Shown here one piece after another: positions 26,366 to 34,199 of a DNA stretch of 64,000 nucleotides (its first letter is position 1; every line of letters begins with the position of its first letter). The notes under the pieces were generated by a model that saw only the letters and a program-made list of their open reading frames with translations, did no database searches and was not told the origin of the DNA. Source of the stretch: Micromonospora sp. RHAY321 (GTDB lineage: Bacteria; Actinomycetota; Actinomycetes; Mycobacteriales; Micromonosporaceae); assembly GCF_023896955.1 (NCBI RefSeq), contig NZ_JAMHIW010000001.1, positions 806,001 to 870,000 of the forward strand, in the 5' to 3' direction. The position numbers and the translations under genes were made by a program.

Positions 26366-27361
26366 TCAGCGCGGCTCGGTGCTCTCCCGAGGCAGGACCG
26401 TGTGCGGCGCGGTCACCCGGGCGAAGGCCGCGTCGGGCTGGTCGATCCGGTTGGCGACCCGGGCGACGGCCTCCCGGGCGAGAAAAGCGGTGTCGATGCT
26501 GACGGTGCTCAGGGTGGGCCGGGAGTAGCGCCCCTCCTCGATGTCGCCGATGCCGATGACGGCGACGTCGCCGGGGACACGCAGCCCGGCGTCGAAGGCG
26601 GCGCGCATCGCGCCGATGGCAAGGGCGTCGGAGTAGCAGAAGATGGCGTCCGGACGCTCCGGCTGGGCGAGCAGGGCACGGGCCGCGCGGTAGCCGTCGG
26701 CCCGGCGGTGTCGCGACGCGGGCAACCGGTGACCGGGGACGGGGGCCAGCCCGGCCCGGCACAGCGCGCGGTGGTAGCCGTCCGCTCGCGGTGACTCCCT
26801 CGGGTACGCGCCGATCGCCGCGATCCGACGACGGCCGGCGCCCAGCAGGTGTGCGGTCGCGTCCTCGGCGGCCCGGGCCACGTCGATGGTGACCTGGTCG
26901 CAGCGGCCGTGCCGGGCCTCGCCGCCCACCAGCACGACGGGACGCCCGGCGGCGGTCAGCGCCTCGACCAGCTCGCTCGGCGCGACGGGCGCGCTGACCA
27001 GCACGCCGTCCACCGGCATCGCTCGGGCATCGCCCAGCGCCGGCGCCGCTGGCTCGTCGTCGGGCGGGGCCTGTTCGATGACGACGCGGTAGCCCCGGCT
27101 CCCGGCCTCGCGGACGACCTCACGGGCGAGGTCGTCCGGGTAGGGCACATCGGCGCCGGGCAGGACGAGGGCCAGCACGCCGGTGCGTCCGGTCCGCAGG
27201 GTCCGGGCGAACGCGTTCGGCCGGTAGCCGAGCTGCGCGACGGCGGCGTCGACCCGGCGGCGCACGTCGGCGCTCACGTGGGGATAACCGTTGACCACGT
27301 TCGAGACGGTCTTCACCGACACGCCGGCGAGTCGTGCCACGTCCTTGAGCGTGGAAGCCAC
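26366..27361 (-). CDS. LacI-family transcriptional regulator
   Basis: 331 residues, GTG start with GGGGGAGGG upstream. N-terminal helix-turn-helix and hinge: STLKDVARLAGVSVKTVSNVVNG and HVSADVRRRVDAAVAQLGYRPN. Residues 60-325 are the periplasmic-binding-protein-like sensor domain, which should bind a sugar-type ligand. The IPDG-like region and the final SIDTAFLAREAV are typical. It is divergent from the CGNR-protein gene; the 123 bp between them contain a perfect inverted repeat around ACCGGT, probably its own operator. No sugar transporter or glycosidase lies next to it, so the ligand is unknown. Confidence 0.93.
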   Translation of the reverse strand: MASTLKDVARLAGVSVKTVSNVVNGYPHVSADVRRRVDAAVAQLGYRPNAFARTLRTGRTGVLALVLPGADVPYPDDLAREVVREAGSRGYRVVIEQAPPDDEPAAPALGDARAMPVDGVLVSAPVAPSELVEALTAAGRPVVLVGGEARHGRCDQVTIDVARAAEDATAHLLGAGRRRIAAIGAYPRESPRADGYHRALCRAGLAPVPGHRLPASRHRRADGYRAARALLAQPERPDAIFCYSDALAIGAMRAAFDAGLRVPGDVAVIGIGDIEEGRYSRPTLSTVSIDTAFLAREAVARVANRIDQPDAAFARVTAPHTVLPRESTEPR

Positions 27362-27387
27362 GACACTGCCCTCCCCCGGCGAACATC

Positions 27388-27414
27388 ACACCAGCGAACC
27401 GGTTTCACTGGTGT
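27388..27414. promoter_or_regulatory. probable LacI-family operator in the LacI/CGNR divergent promoter region
   Basis: ACACCAG (27388-27394) and CTGGTGT (27408-27414) are perfect inverted repeats around CGAACCGGTTTCA, whose GAACCGGTTTC core has the ACCGGT-centred symmetry typical of LacI-family operators. The site lies 27 bp upstream of the LacI start, suggesting autoregulation, with possible control of the divergent gene. Confidence 0.6.
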
Positions 27415-27484
27415 AGTTCCGACCCTCCCAGGCGGTTTCACACCTGTCAAGGCGCTACGGTGGTGTGAACGAAGGGGGTGGCCG

Positions 27485-28045
27485 GTGGACGACGACAGCG
27501 CGGTGCCGGCCGCCGTGCGGCTGGTCCGGGACTTCGTGAACACCCTCGAACCGCAGATCGACGACGAGACGCTGACAAGCCCCGACCGGCTCCGCGACTG
27601 GTTCGTCGACCGGGAACTGCTGCCGCCGGAGACGCGCCTCGGACCGGCGGACCTCGACGTGGCCGTGACGGTCCGGGAGGGCCTGCGCGCCGTGCTGCTC
27701 GGCAACGCCGGTCACCAGGCCGACGCCACCGCCGTGGAAGGGCTCAACCAGGCCCTGGCTGGGCTGCCGGTCACGCTGCGCTTCACCGACGGCGGCCGCC
27801 GCCTCGTCGCCGCCGGCAGCAGTCCCCTCAACCTGGCGCTGGCCGGGCTGGTCGACGCCATCCGCGTGTGCGGTGAGGACGGCACCTGGCCGCGCCTCAA
27901 GGTCTGCGCCCGCGACACCTGCCGCTGGGCCTACTACGACGCCTCCCGCAACCAGGCCCGCCGCTGGTGCTCGATGGCCGGCTGCGGCAACTACATCAAG
28001 ATGAGGCGGGCGTACGCCGTTCGCACGGGCCGCCCGCCCGCCTAG
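27485..28045 (+). CDS. CGNR zinc-finger (ABATE-domain) protein, putative stress regulator
   Basis: 186 residues, GTG start with AAGGGGG 7 nt upstream. The N-terminal ABATE domain has RLVRDFVNTLEPQ. The C-terminal treble-clef has CARDTCRWAYYDASRNQARRW in two parts followed by CSMAGCGNYIK. The paired cysteines (C-x4-C and C-x4-C) that hold zinc are present; the CGNR hallmark is replaced by CGNY. The family is common in actinobacteria and proposed to be transcriptional regulators. It is divergent from a LacI regulator with a shared operator-like site. Confidence 0.85.
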   Translation: MDDDSAVPAAVRLVRDFVNTLEPQIDDETLTSPDRLRDWFVDRELLPPETRLGPADLDVAVTVREGLRAVLLGNAGHQADATAVEGLNQALAGLPVTLRFTDGGRRLVAAGSSPLNLALAGLVDAIRVCGEDGTWPRLKVCARDTCRWAYYDASRNQARRWCSMAGCGNYIKMRRAYAVRTGRPPA

Positions 28046-28061
28046 TTGACTCTGGCCGCCC

Positions 28062-28784
28062 CTAGCGGGGCGTCAGCACCCGGAACTCGTTGCCGTCGGG
28101 ATCGGCCAGCAGCACGTCGCCGGCGCCACCGTGGTCGGCGTCGATTCGGGTCGCCCCGAGAGAGAGCAGACGGTCGACCTCCGCCTGCTGATCACCGTAG
28201 AGCCCCGGAGCGAGGTCGAGACGCAGTCTGTCCTTGCCGTTCTTCGGCATCAACGGCGGACCACCCCACGTGATCTTCGGACCGCCGGCAGGCGACTGGA
28301 TGGCGGTCTCCTGGTCCTGGTCCCAGACCAGCGGCCACCCGAGCGCCTCGCTCCAGAAATACCCGACCTTCTGCGTACCGTCGCAGGACAGCGCACCGAC
28401 GAACCCGCAGCCGGCGAGGAAGTTGTTGCCCGGACCGATGACGCAGAACTCGTTGCCCTCCGGGTCGGCGAGCACCACGTGGCCCTCCTCCGGGCCCTGG
28501 CCGATGTCGATGTGCCGACCGCCCAGCTCCAGCGCTCTGGCCACCGTCTGCTGCTGGTGCTCCAGGGATGCGCTCGTCAGATCGAAGTGCATGGGGTTCT
28601 GCCCGACCTTGGGCTGCCGGGTCGGAGGAAAGCGGAGTCGGAACCCGGTGTCGTCGTCGGGAAGGACCAGGAGGCCCTCGCGGGGATCGTCGACCAGCTC
28701 CCGGCCCAGGAGCCCGGACCAGAACCGCGCGACGCGAGGAGGCTCGATCGCGTCGAAGCACACCGCGAACAGGTGGCTGGTCAT
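28062..28784 (-). CDS. VOC-family protein with two glyoxalase-like domains
   Basis: 240 residues from the ATG ending at 28784; an ATG four codons upstream (28796) has a GGAG too close to it, so the start is not settled. Two vicinal-oxygen-chelate modules of about 115 residues: the first ends HVVLADPEGNEFCVIG, the second DVLLADPDGNEFRVLTP. The repeat DPxGNEF is the typical second metal-ligand strand. Proteins of this type bind hydrophobic drugs or metabolites or act as lyases; none of the catalytic assignments can be made here. It converges with the CGNR gene (16 bp between stops). Confidence 0.87.
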   Translation of the reverse strand: MTSHLFAVCFDAIEPPRVARFWSGLLGRELVDDPREGLLVLPDDDTGFRLRFPPTRQPKVGQNPMHFDLTSASLEHQQQTVARALELGGRHIDIGQGPEEGHVVLADPEGNEFCVIGPGNNFLAGCGFVGALSCDGTQKVGYFWSEALGWPLVWDQDQETAIQSPAGGPKITWGGPPLMPKNGKDRLRLDLAPGLYGDQQAEVDRLLSLGATRIDADHGGAGDVLLADPDGNEFRVLTPR

Positions 28785-29004
28785 CGCTCTGCTCATCTCC
28801 GATCCGTTGACGGACCACCGTCGACAGAACGCGCGGGCAGCCCTGGGATCGCGAGCCTACGGGTGAGCCTGGACGCCCGCACCCGAGTATTCGGCGCCCC
28901 GGCCCATCATCCCGCCACCACCTCCGGACTGACCTCTCCCGTGCTGTCACAGCTCCACCCCGGCCGGTGTCTTCATGCGGAGACCCACCCGAGGAGGAGG
29001 AGAC

Positions 29005-29595
29005 ATGACCAGCAACGCCCGGATTCCCCAGGCCGAGATCACCGGCCTCTACGGCGCCGTCCTCAAGCGATTCAGCAGGAGGAAGTTCGGCGAGGTACCG
29101 GAGGCGCTCGGTGTGATGTGGCACCACCGGCAGGTGCTCAAGTTCGGCTTCGGCCTCAACCAGAAGGCCGCGAAGTGGAACGAGTGCGACAAGGACCTGA
29201 AGTCCTACGCCCACATGGCGGTGGCGTCCCTGATCGGCTGCTCGTTCTGTCTCGACCTGGGGTACTTCATGGCGCACAACGAAGGGCTCGACGTGACCAA
29301 GGCCCGCGAGGTGCCGCGCTGGCGGGAGTCCGAAGTCTTCACGCCACGGGAGCGCGACGTCCTGGAGTACGCCGAGGCGATGTCGCAGACCCCACCGACC
29401 GTCACCGACGACCTTTCCGCTCGGCTGCTGAAGCAGCTCGGGGCGCCGGCGTTGGTCGAACTCACCGCCTGGATCGCGGTGGCGAACCAGTCCGCGCGTA
29501 CGAACGTCGCGCTCGGCATCGAGGCCGAGGGTTTCGCCGCCTCGTGCGGCCTGGCACCCCTGGCGCAGCCGAACGGCGCCGCGTCACGGGCATGA
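29005..29595 (+). CDS. carboxymuconolactone decarboxylase / AhpD-like protein
   Basis: 196 residues. The ATG at 29005 is chosen over one 30 bp earlier because GGAGGAGGAG lies just before it. The redox motif GCSFCLDLGYFMAHNEG carries the C-x2-C and downstream His of AhpD-like proteins, which reduce peroxiredoxins or related thiols. An N-terminal extension (about residues 10-60) and the C-terminal helix LTAWIAVANQSARTNVALG complete the all-helical fold. Peroxide or electrophile detoxification is the family role; the partner is unknown. It is followed 42 bp later by a hypothetical gene on the same strand. Confidence 0.88.
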   Translation: MTSNARIPQAEITGLYGAVLKRFSRRKFGEVPEALGVMWHHRQVLKFGFGLNQKAAKWNECDKDLKSYAHMAVASLIGCSFCLDLGYFMAHNEGLDVTKAREVPRWRESEVFTPRERDVLEYAEAMSQTPPTVTDDLSARLLKQLGAPALVELTAWIAVANQSARTNVALGIEAEGFAASCGLAPLAQPNGAASRA

Positions 29596-29637
29596 CGCTG
29601 CCGGCCGGTGGTCCGTTGCGGATGCGAGGATCAACCC

Positions 29638-30282
29638 GTGGACGACGAGTTGGTGGCCGCGCTGACGCGCGTTCAGGACGCGTTCGCCCGGTACCCGCGG
29701 CGGGGGGTTCTGGAGGGCTGCCCGCACTGCCGGGGCTCGGTGGTCGTCGACGATCACGACCTGTTCGGACTGACCATCAGCCTCGGCAATACCGTCGGCA
29801 GCCGTGACGACGTGAAGAGTCTGCTGCCGGTGCTGCTGGAGCGTCTGCTCGTGTCGGGGGAGCTTGAACCGTCCATCGTCTTCGGCAAGCTCTCCCGCCA
29901 GGGGTGGCGTTCCTGGCCGGAGGTCGAGCAGGATGCCGTCGACGGGTACCTCGACGCGGTGTGGCGATCGGTACTGGCAGGTCACCCGTCCCGGCTCGAG
30001 TCGTTCCCCGACGCGGTGAGCTTCCTCGACGCGGCCCTTCTCACCGGCGAGAGCATCGACCGGTTCCTGCACACCTGGGACGTCACGCTCACCCCGTCGG
30101 CGGACCGTCACCTCGCCGAGACGGTGAACGGACTCAACTTCGCGGCCCAGAAGCCGAGCGCTCTTGGCGACTGGTTACGCCGCGACACGACCCGCGACCG
30201 GCTCTACCGTGCGTTCGAGCGTGACCCCAACTCGGCCTGGTCGGATGATCTCGCGAGGGCCTACGATCTCCTCCGCGTCTGA
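29638..30282 (+). CDS. hypothetical protein
   Basis: 214 residues, GTG start with GAGG about 10 nt upstream. A single C-x2-C (EGCPHCRGSVVV, near residues 28-31) could bind metal, with HDLFGLTISLGNTVGS after it. The middle has WPEVEQDAVDGYLDAVWRSVL and the end SAWSDDLARAYDLLRV, giving a mostly helical prediction with no membrane segment. It may belong to a family of actinobacterial proteins of unknown function seen near colicin-immunity-like genes, but I cannot name it. Its stop is 11 bp from the stop of the convergent DUF6510 gene. Confidence 0.7.
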   Translation: MDDELVAALTRVQDAFARYPRRGVLEGCPHCRGSVVVDDHDLFGLTISLGNTVGSRDDVKSLLPVLLERLLVSGELEPSIVFGKLSRQGWRSWPEVEQDAVDGYLDAVWRSVLAGHPSRLESFPDAVSFLDAALLTGESIDRFLHTWDVTLTPSADRHLAETVNGLNFAAQKPSALGDWLRRDTTRDRLYRAFERDPNSAWSDDLARAYDLLRV

Positions 30283-30293
30283 GGAGGCCCGCG

Positions 30294-30587
30294 TCAGAGC
30301 GGGCTGGGGTACGGCTGCTCCATCGGCATCGGGACCTGGAGGAAGGTGGTGCCGCGCATGTCCAGCCAGGCCCGGTCGGGGCCCCGGACCAGGCGCAGCA
30401 TCACCTCCTCGCAGGACGGGCAGCGCGCGATCAGGCCCGGAGCGTGCGAGAAGACGCGCAGGCTGGCCATCGAACCGGTCATCCCGCAGTTCTCGCAGCG
30501 CCCCGTCGCGGTGCTCAGGTCGACGGCGAACAGCTCGCGCAGCGGGCCGTCGAGCATGTTGCCGTCCAGGTAGGACATCTCGGTCAT
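30294..30587 (-). CDS. DUF6510 zinc-ribbon protein
   Basis: 97 residues from an ATG with GAGGAG at 5-nt spacing. Starts MTEMSYLDGNMLDGPLRELF. Two C-x2-C pairs, GRCENCGMTG and ARCPSCEEVM, form a zinc ribbon, followed by WLDMRGTTFLQVP. This pattern matches DUF6510, a small actinobacterial family repeatedly found beside the sulfite-oxidase-like and ferredoxin-reductase-like genes that precede it here. Its start is 34 bp after the reductase gene. It may help assemble or shuttle electrons for the molybdoenzyme, but that is inference from context. Confidence 0.85.
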   Translation of the reverse strand: MTEMSYLDGNMLDGPLRELFAVDLSTATGRCENCGMTGSMASLRVFSHAPGLIARCPSCEEVMLRLVRGPDRAWLDMRGTTFLQVPMPMEQPYPSPL

Positions 30588-30621
30588 CGGGTCTCCTCGA
30601 CGTTGCGGGCGAGCGGGGCGG

Positions 30622-31401
30622 TCAGCCGGTGGGGCCGAAGCGTTCGGTCTTGACCCGTCGCGACGGGTGGCCCAGCCCCACCAGCAGGTCGGCCACGGCC
30701 TCCACGAACCCGGTCGGGCCACAGACGTAGGTGAGGGGTTCCAGGTCCGGCGGCCAACCGTGGGTGTTCACGTCGGCCAGCCCCATCCGGTGCGGCTCAC
30801 CGCGCCACCCGTCGGGCGCCTCGCGGGTGTACACGTACGCCACGTCGAGCCCGAAGTCGTCGCGGACCCGGCGGCGCAGCTCGTCGGCGTAGATCACGTC
30901 GTTCGGGGTCCGCACCGAGTAGAGCAGCCGGAACGGCACCTTGCTGCCGGTCGCCCGCCGTGCCCGGATCATCGCCATCAGCGGCACGATGCCGGAGCCG
31001 CCCGCGAGCAGCTGCACCGGTGCCGTCTCCTCCGGTCGCCAGATGAACCAGCCACCGAGCGGCCCGCGCACCTCCACCGGGTCGCCGTGGCCGAAGACGT
31101 CGATGAGGTACGGAGACACCTCGCCGTTGTGCACCCGCTGCACGGTCACCTCGATACGCGGGCCGCCGGGGCCGTCCACCACCGGCCCGGCAATCGAGTA
31201 CGACCGGGCCGCCTGATAGCCGTCCGGTGCGGTCAGCCGCACGTCGACGTGCTGCCCGGGCAGGTGGCCCGGCCAGTCGGGGACCTCCAGCACCAGGGTC
31301 TGGGCGCTCGGCGTCTCGACCCGGCGCTCCACGAGCCGGCCCACCTGCCAGCGGATCGGGGCGCGCGCCGGGGTGCCGGTCGCCACCGCGCGCTCAGTCA
31401 C
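30622..31401 (-). CDS. FAD-dependent ferredoxin reductase-like oxidoreductase
   Basis: 259 residues from a GTG that overlaps the end of the molybdoenzyme gene by 8 bp; a GTG five codons later is an alternative. Ferredoxin-NADP reductase fold: RSYSIAG (FAD-binding R-x-Y-S) near residue 67, LLAGGSGIVPLMAMIR (pyridine-nucleotide pyrophosphate site) near 135, and TYVCGPTGFVEAV near the end. No iron-sulfur domain is attached. It should move electrons between NAD(P)H and the partner molybdenum protein, or the reverse. The overlapping arrangement supports one functional unit with the upstream gene. Confidence 0.9.
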   Translation of the reverse strand: MTERAVATGTPARAPIRWQVGRLVERRVETPSAQTLVLEVPDWPGHLPGQHVDVRLTAPDGYQAARSYSIAGPVVDGPGGPRIEVTVQRVHNGEVSPYLIDVFGHGDPVEVRGPLGGWFIWRPEETAPVQLLAGGSGIVPLMAMIRARRATGSKVPFRLLYSVRTPNDVIYADELRRRVRDDFGLDVAYVYTREAPDGWRGEPHRMGLADVNTHGWPPDLEPLTYVCGPTGFVEAVADLLVGLGHPSRRVKTERFGPTG

Positions 31402-31993
31402 CCTGGTACCGCTGTTCGCGCCACGGGTCGCCGTAGTCGTGGTAGCCGGCGGTCTCCCAGAACCCCGGCTCGTCCATCGTCTTGAGCCGGATGCCGCGCA
31501 CCCACTTGGCCGACTTCCAGAAGTACAGGTGCGGTACCAGCAGTCGCGCCGGCCCGCCGTGTTCGGGCGCCAGCGGTGCGCCGTCGAAGGTGTGCGCCAC
31601 CCAGGCCCGGCCGCCGCGCAGGTCGTCCAGGGGCAGGTTGGTGGTGTACCCGCCGTAGGAGTGCGCGAGCGCGAAGTGCGCCCCGGTGTCCACACCGTCG
31701 AGCAGGACGTCCAACGAGACGCCCTTCCAGTTGGTGCCGAGCTTGGACCAGTGGGTGACGCAGTGGATGTCGACCATCGGCGTCTCCTGCGGCAGCGCCA
31801 TCAGCTCCTGCCACGACCACCGGTACTCGGCGCCGTTCTCCGCCGCGATGACGAACTCCCAGGTGTCCAGCGAAACCCGGGGCGTCGGGCCGGCGGAGAG
31901 CACCGGGAAATCCTCGGTCAGGTACTGCCCGGGCGGCAGGGCCGGCTCCTGCGTTCGGGGCCGACCCTGAAAGCCCGGTGACACGATTCCCAT
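31394..31993 (-). CDS. sulfite oxidase-like molybdopterin oxidoreductase
   Basis: 199 residues. Consists of the Mo-pterin-binding domain alone: IHCVTHWSKLGTNWKGV, whose Cys is the molybdenum ligand of the sulfite oxidase/YedY family, followed by AHSYGGYTTNLPLDDL and PHLYFWKSAKWVRGI. No Tat or Sec signal is seen, so unlike YedY/MsrP it is probably cytosolic. Substrate unknown; the family reduces or oxidises S- or N-oxides. It begins a three-gene unit with the flavin reductase and DUF6510 gene, separated by 76 bp from the TerC gene end. Confidence 0.9.
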   Translation of the reverse strand: MGIVSPGFQGRPRTQEPALPPGQYLTEDFPVLSAGPTPRVSLDTWEFVIAAENGAEYRWSWQELMALPQETPMVDIHCVTHWSKLGTNWKGVSLDVLLDGVDTGAHFALAHSYGGYTTNLPLDDLRGGRAWVAHTFDGAPLAPEHGGPARLLVPHLYFWKSAKWVRGIRLKTMDEPGFWETAGYHDYGDPWREQRYQGD

Positions 31994-32069
31994 TGCACAG
32001 TCGTACCACCCACGCGAGCGGGGGCGGGTGGTTTCCCGCGTACCCCCTCGTCGCCCCGGCGCGGCGCGG

Positions 32070-33092
32070 TCAGCGCTGCTCCGCCACCACCTCGCGCTCC
32101 TCGGGCTGACCGCCACGAGTGGCGCGCAGGCTGGTCAGCGTGACCACCACCAGCACACCGATGATCACCCCGAGCGAGGCCAGGGTGGGAATCTGCGGAA
32201 CGCTCTCCCAGATCCCGTGCGCCCAGTGCAGACCCAGCTTGAGGCCGATGAACGCCAGGATGATGGCCAGGCCGTAGCTGAGGTGCACCAGCCGGCTCAG
32301 CGCCGCGTGCAGGACGAAGTAGAGCGCACGCAGGCCGAGCAGGGCGAACGCGTTGGTGGCGAAGACCAGGTACGGGTCCTCGGTGATGCCGTAGACCGCC
32401 GGCACCGAGTCGACCGCGAAGACCACGTCGGTGGCCAGCACCGCGACGACCACCAGGGCGAACGGGGTCAGCGCCCGCTTGGCGCCCTGCCGGACGGTCA
32501 TCCGGGTGCCGTGGTACTCGTCGACCACCGGCATGAATCTGCGCAGCACCTTCACCGAGCGCATCTTGCTGATGTCAACCTCCTGCTGGTGCCCGGAGAG
32601 GGCATCGCGGAGGAGCTTCACCGCGGTGGCGATGAGGATGATCGCGAAGAGCAGGAAGGCGAAGTCCAGGGTCTGCAACGCGGCCGCACCGAGGGCGATG
32701 AAGACCGCCCGCAGGACCAGCGCGCCAGCGATGCCGTAGAGCAGCACCCGCTGTGCGAGCACCGCCGGCACCGCGAACGCGGCCAGCAGCAGCATGAAGA
32801 CGAAGAGGTTGTCGACGGAGAGCGACTTCTCCACCAGGTAGCCGGTGAGGTACTGCACGCCCAGCTCCGAGCCGTAGCGGGCCCAGAGCCAGCCGCCGAA
32901 CGCCAGCGGCAGGGCGATGTAGAACGCCGACCAGCCGATCGCCTCCCGCATGGACACCTCGTGCGGGCGGCGGGTAACCAGGAAGTCGAGCACCAGCAGC
33001 AGCAACACGCCGGCGATGGTCACCACCCACAACGTGGGGGTGCCCACCGTCGACAGCTCACCGGCGGCAGACAGGTACGACACCTCGGTCAT
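32070..33092 (-). CDS. TerC-family membrane protein, probable manganese exporter
   Basis: 340 residues, about nine membrane helices. The family motifs are SLSVDNLFVFMLLLAAFAVP and LATDVVFAVDSVPAVYGITEDP, each with the paired acidic residues thought to carry metal. TerC/Alx/MeeF-type proteins export Mn2+ or load it into exported proteins; older annotation links them to tellurium resistance, for which there are no partner genes here. The ATG follows GAGGAGG, which can be masked by the upstream hairpin described separately. The manganese-riboswitch-like leader is the best evidence for a manganese role. Confidence 0.92.
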   Translation of the reverse strand: MTEVSYLSAAGELSTVGTPTLWVVTIAGVLLLLVLDFLVTRRPHEVSMREAIGWSAFYIALPLAFGGWLWARYGSELGVQYLTGYLVEKSLSVDNLFVFMLLLAAFAVPAVLAQRVLLYGIAGALVLRAVFIALGAAALQTLDFAFLLFAIILIATAVKLLRDALSGHQQEVDISKMRSVKVLRRFMPVVDEYHGTRMTVRQGAKRALTPFALVVVAVLATDVVFAVDSVPAVYGITEDPYLVFATNAFALLGLRALYFVLHAALSRLVHLSYGLAIILAFIGLKLGLHWAHGIWESVPQIPTLASLGVIIGVLVVVTLTSLRATRGGQPEEREVVAEQR

Positions 33093-33221
33093 GGGGCCTC
33101 CTCGAACACCGTGTCATGTTCGAGGTCTCCTTCACCCACCAAAGGTGGGCAACCACCCGAGGCGCGCCGGGCGCGCCGTACTGACCGGAATGGTTCGTGG
33201 GAAGTACTCCCCTCGCACGAC
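33093..33221 (-). ncRNA. probable yybP-ykoY manganese riboswitch with ribosome-binding-site switch
   Basis: Read on the minus strand, the leader starts with GUCGUGCGAGGGGAGUAC and ends with GUGAAGGAGACCUCG, matching the two conserved arms (GGGGAGUA and the AGACCU side) of the yybP-ykoY manganese riboswitch. The closing stem P1 pairs 33216-33221 plus the adjacent GAGG with 33113-33118 and CCUC. The 3-prime P1 arm CCUCGAACA (33117-33125) can instead pair perfectly with UGUUCGAGG (33100-33108), which contains part of the TerC ribosome binding site. Metal binding should favour P1 and free the site, giving an ON switch. Identification is by eye. Confidence 0.75.
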
Positions 33222-33312
33222 AAGGTTAGGCCAGGCTCAATCGCCACGCCAAACCGGACATCGATGGTTGCCCTGACCAACCGCTGTGCACTCCCGGACG
33301 AGGGTGTCGCCG

Positions 33313-33723
33313 TCAGCCGCGACGCAGCGTCGCGCCCGGCGCCATCGACTGCTCGACCAGCGCTCGGTAGTCGCGGGGCAGCTGGGTGGCCACGTCGTCG
33401 AACTCCCCGCCGGTGATGGCCTCGCGCAGGGTCGTGAAGACCGCCCGGACGGCCTCGCGTGCCGCCGGCTCGTCCACACGGGCGCGCAACGCGACCCGGG
33501 CGACGAACTCGGCCGCCCCGATCCGTTCCGCCTGCTCGACGCTCGGGCTCGGTTTCAGCACCAACTGCAACGGCTGGGGTAGTTGGACGGCCAGGTCCAG
33601 CACCTCGCCACCGGTCAGCCGCTCGGCGAGTGTCTCCAGCACGGCCCGGGTCAGCTCGACGGCCTGCTCGGACGGCGCCCTGGTCCGCTGGGAAACCTGG
33701 TCGATGAAGGTGTCGTAGTTCAT
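33313..33723 (-). CDS. DUF2267 domain protein
   Basis: 136 residues from an ATG with GGAGGGGAG upstream. The whole protein is one DUF2267 domain: MNYDTFIDQVSQRTRAPSEQ, then AVELTRAVLETLAERLTGGEVLDLAVQLP and a second similar half AREAVRAVFTTLREAITGGEFDDVATQLP (quoted in part), so it is an internal duplication of about 65 residues. Helical, soluble; function unknown, often linked to stress in actinobacteria. It lies directly upstream of the TerC riboswitch on the same strand, with 91 bp between, and is divergent from the DUF2795 gene. Confidence 0.85.
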   Translation of the reverse strand: MNYDTFIDQVSQRTRAPSEQAVELTRAVLETLAERLTGGEVLDLAVQLPQPLQLVLKPSPSVEQAERIGAAEFVARVALRARVDEPAAREAVRAVFTTLREAITGGEFDDVATQLPRDYRALVEQSMAPGATLRRG

Positions 33724-33884
33724 CCGTACTCCCCTCCGGCCGGGCTCGCGTCGGCGCCTGCGGGTACCCGCGGCGGCGGGGTGGAAACGGCACCGATTCC
33801 ACCCCCGGTCCGGGCGTGACCCGGCGGCGGGCGGGTAACCGCCGCCGGTCGTGACCACATCGATGCCCCGAGGGAGCTCCTGCC

Positions 33885-34157
33885 ATGGCGAGCTACACCG
33901 AGGTCCTGCAGTACCTGTCGAGCCTGGACTACCCGGCCGAGAAGGACGACGTGGTCCGTGAGGCCGAGCGGGAGGGCGCACCGCCGGACGTCCTGAAGGC
34001 GTTGCGCGCACTTCCGCCGGTGGACTACGCCAACGGCACCGAGGTGGCCCGCTCCGCCGGCATCGAGGCGGCCCCCGAGGTCGGCCCGTCGCAGCGGGCG
34101 GCGCAGGCCCGGGACACCAAGCACAACCGGGTCTCGCAGCACCTCCGCGGCATCTGA
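33885..34157 (+). CDS. DUF2795 small protein
   Basis: 90 residues, ATG behind GAGGGAG. The DUF2795 core is YLSSLDYPAEKDDVVREAE followed by GAPPDVLKALRALPPVDYANGTEV, which gives a short three-helix domain; the last 25 residues are basic and probably disordered (RDTKHNRVSQHLRG). The family is widespread in actinobacteria and cyanobacteria with no established function; the fold resembles small nucleic-acid-interacting helical domains, but no evidence here supports that. It is divergent from the DUF2267 gene, and a DUF1345 membrane gene follows after 42 bp on the same strand. Confidence 0.85.
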   Translation: MASYTEVLQYLSSLDYPAEKDDVVREAEREGAPPDVLKALRALPPVDYANGTEVARSAGIEAAPEVGPSQRAAQARDTKHNRVSQHLRGI

Positions 34158-34199
34158 CCCGGCGGTGGCGGCCTCGGCTCCCACGGTCGGGCGGCGCGG

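Noticed and set aside
32070-33092. Tellurium resistance function for the TerC gene
   Set aside because: No terZABDEF partner genes; the manganese-type leader and motifs fit Mn export.
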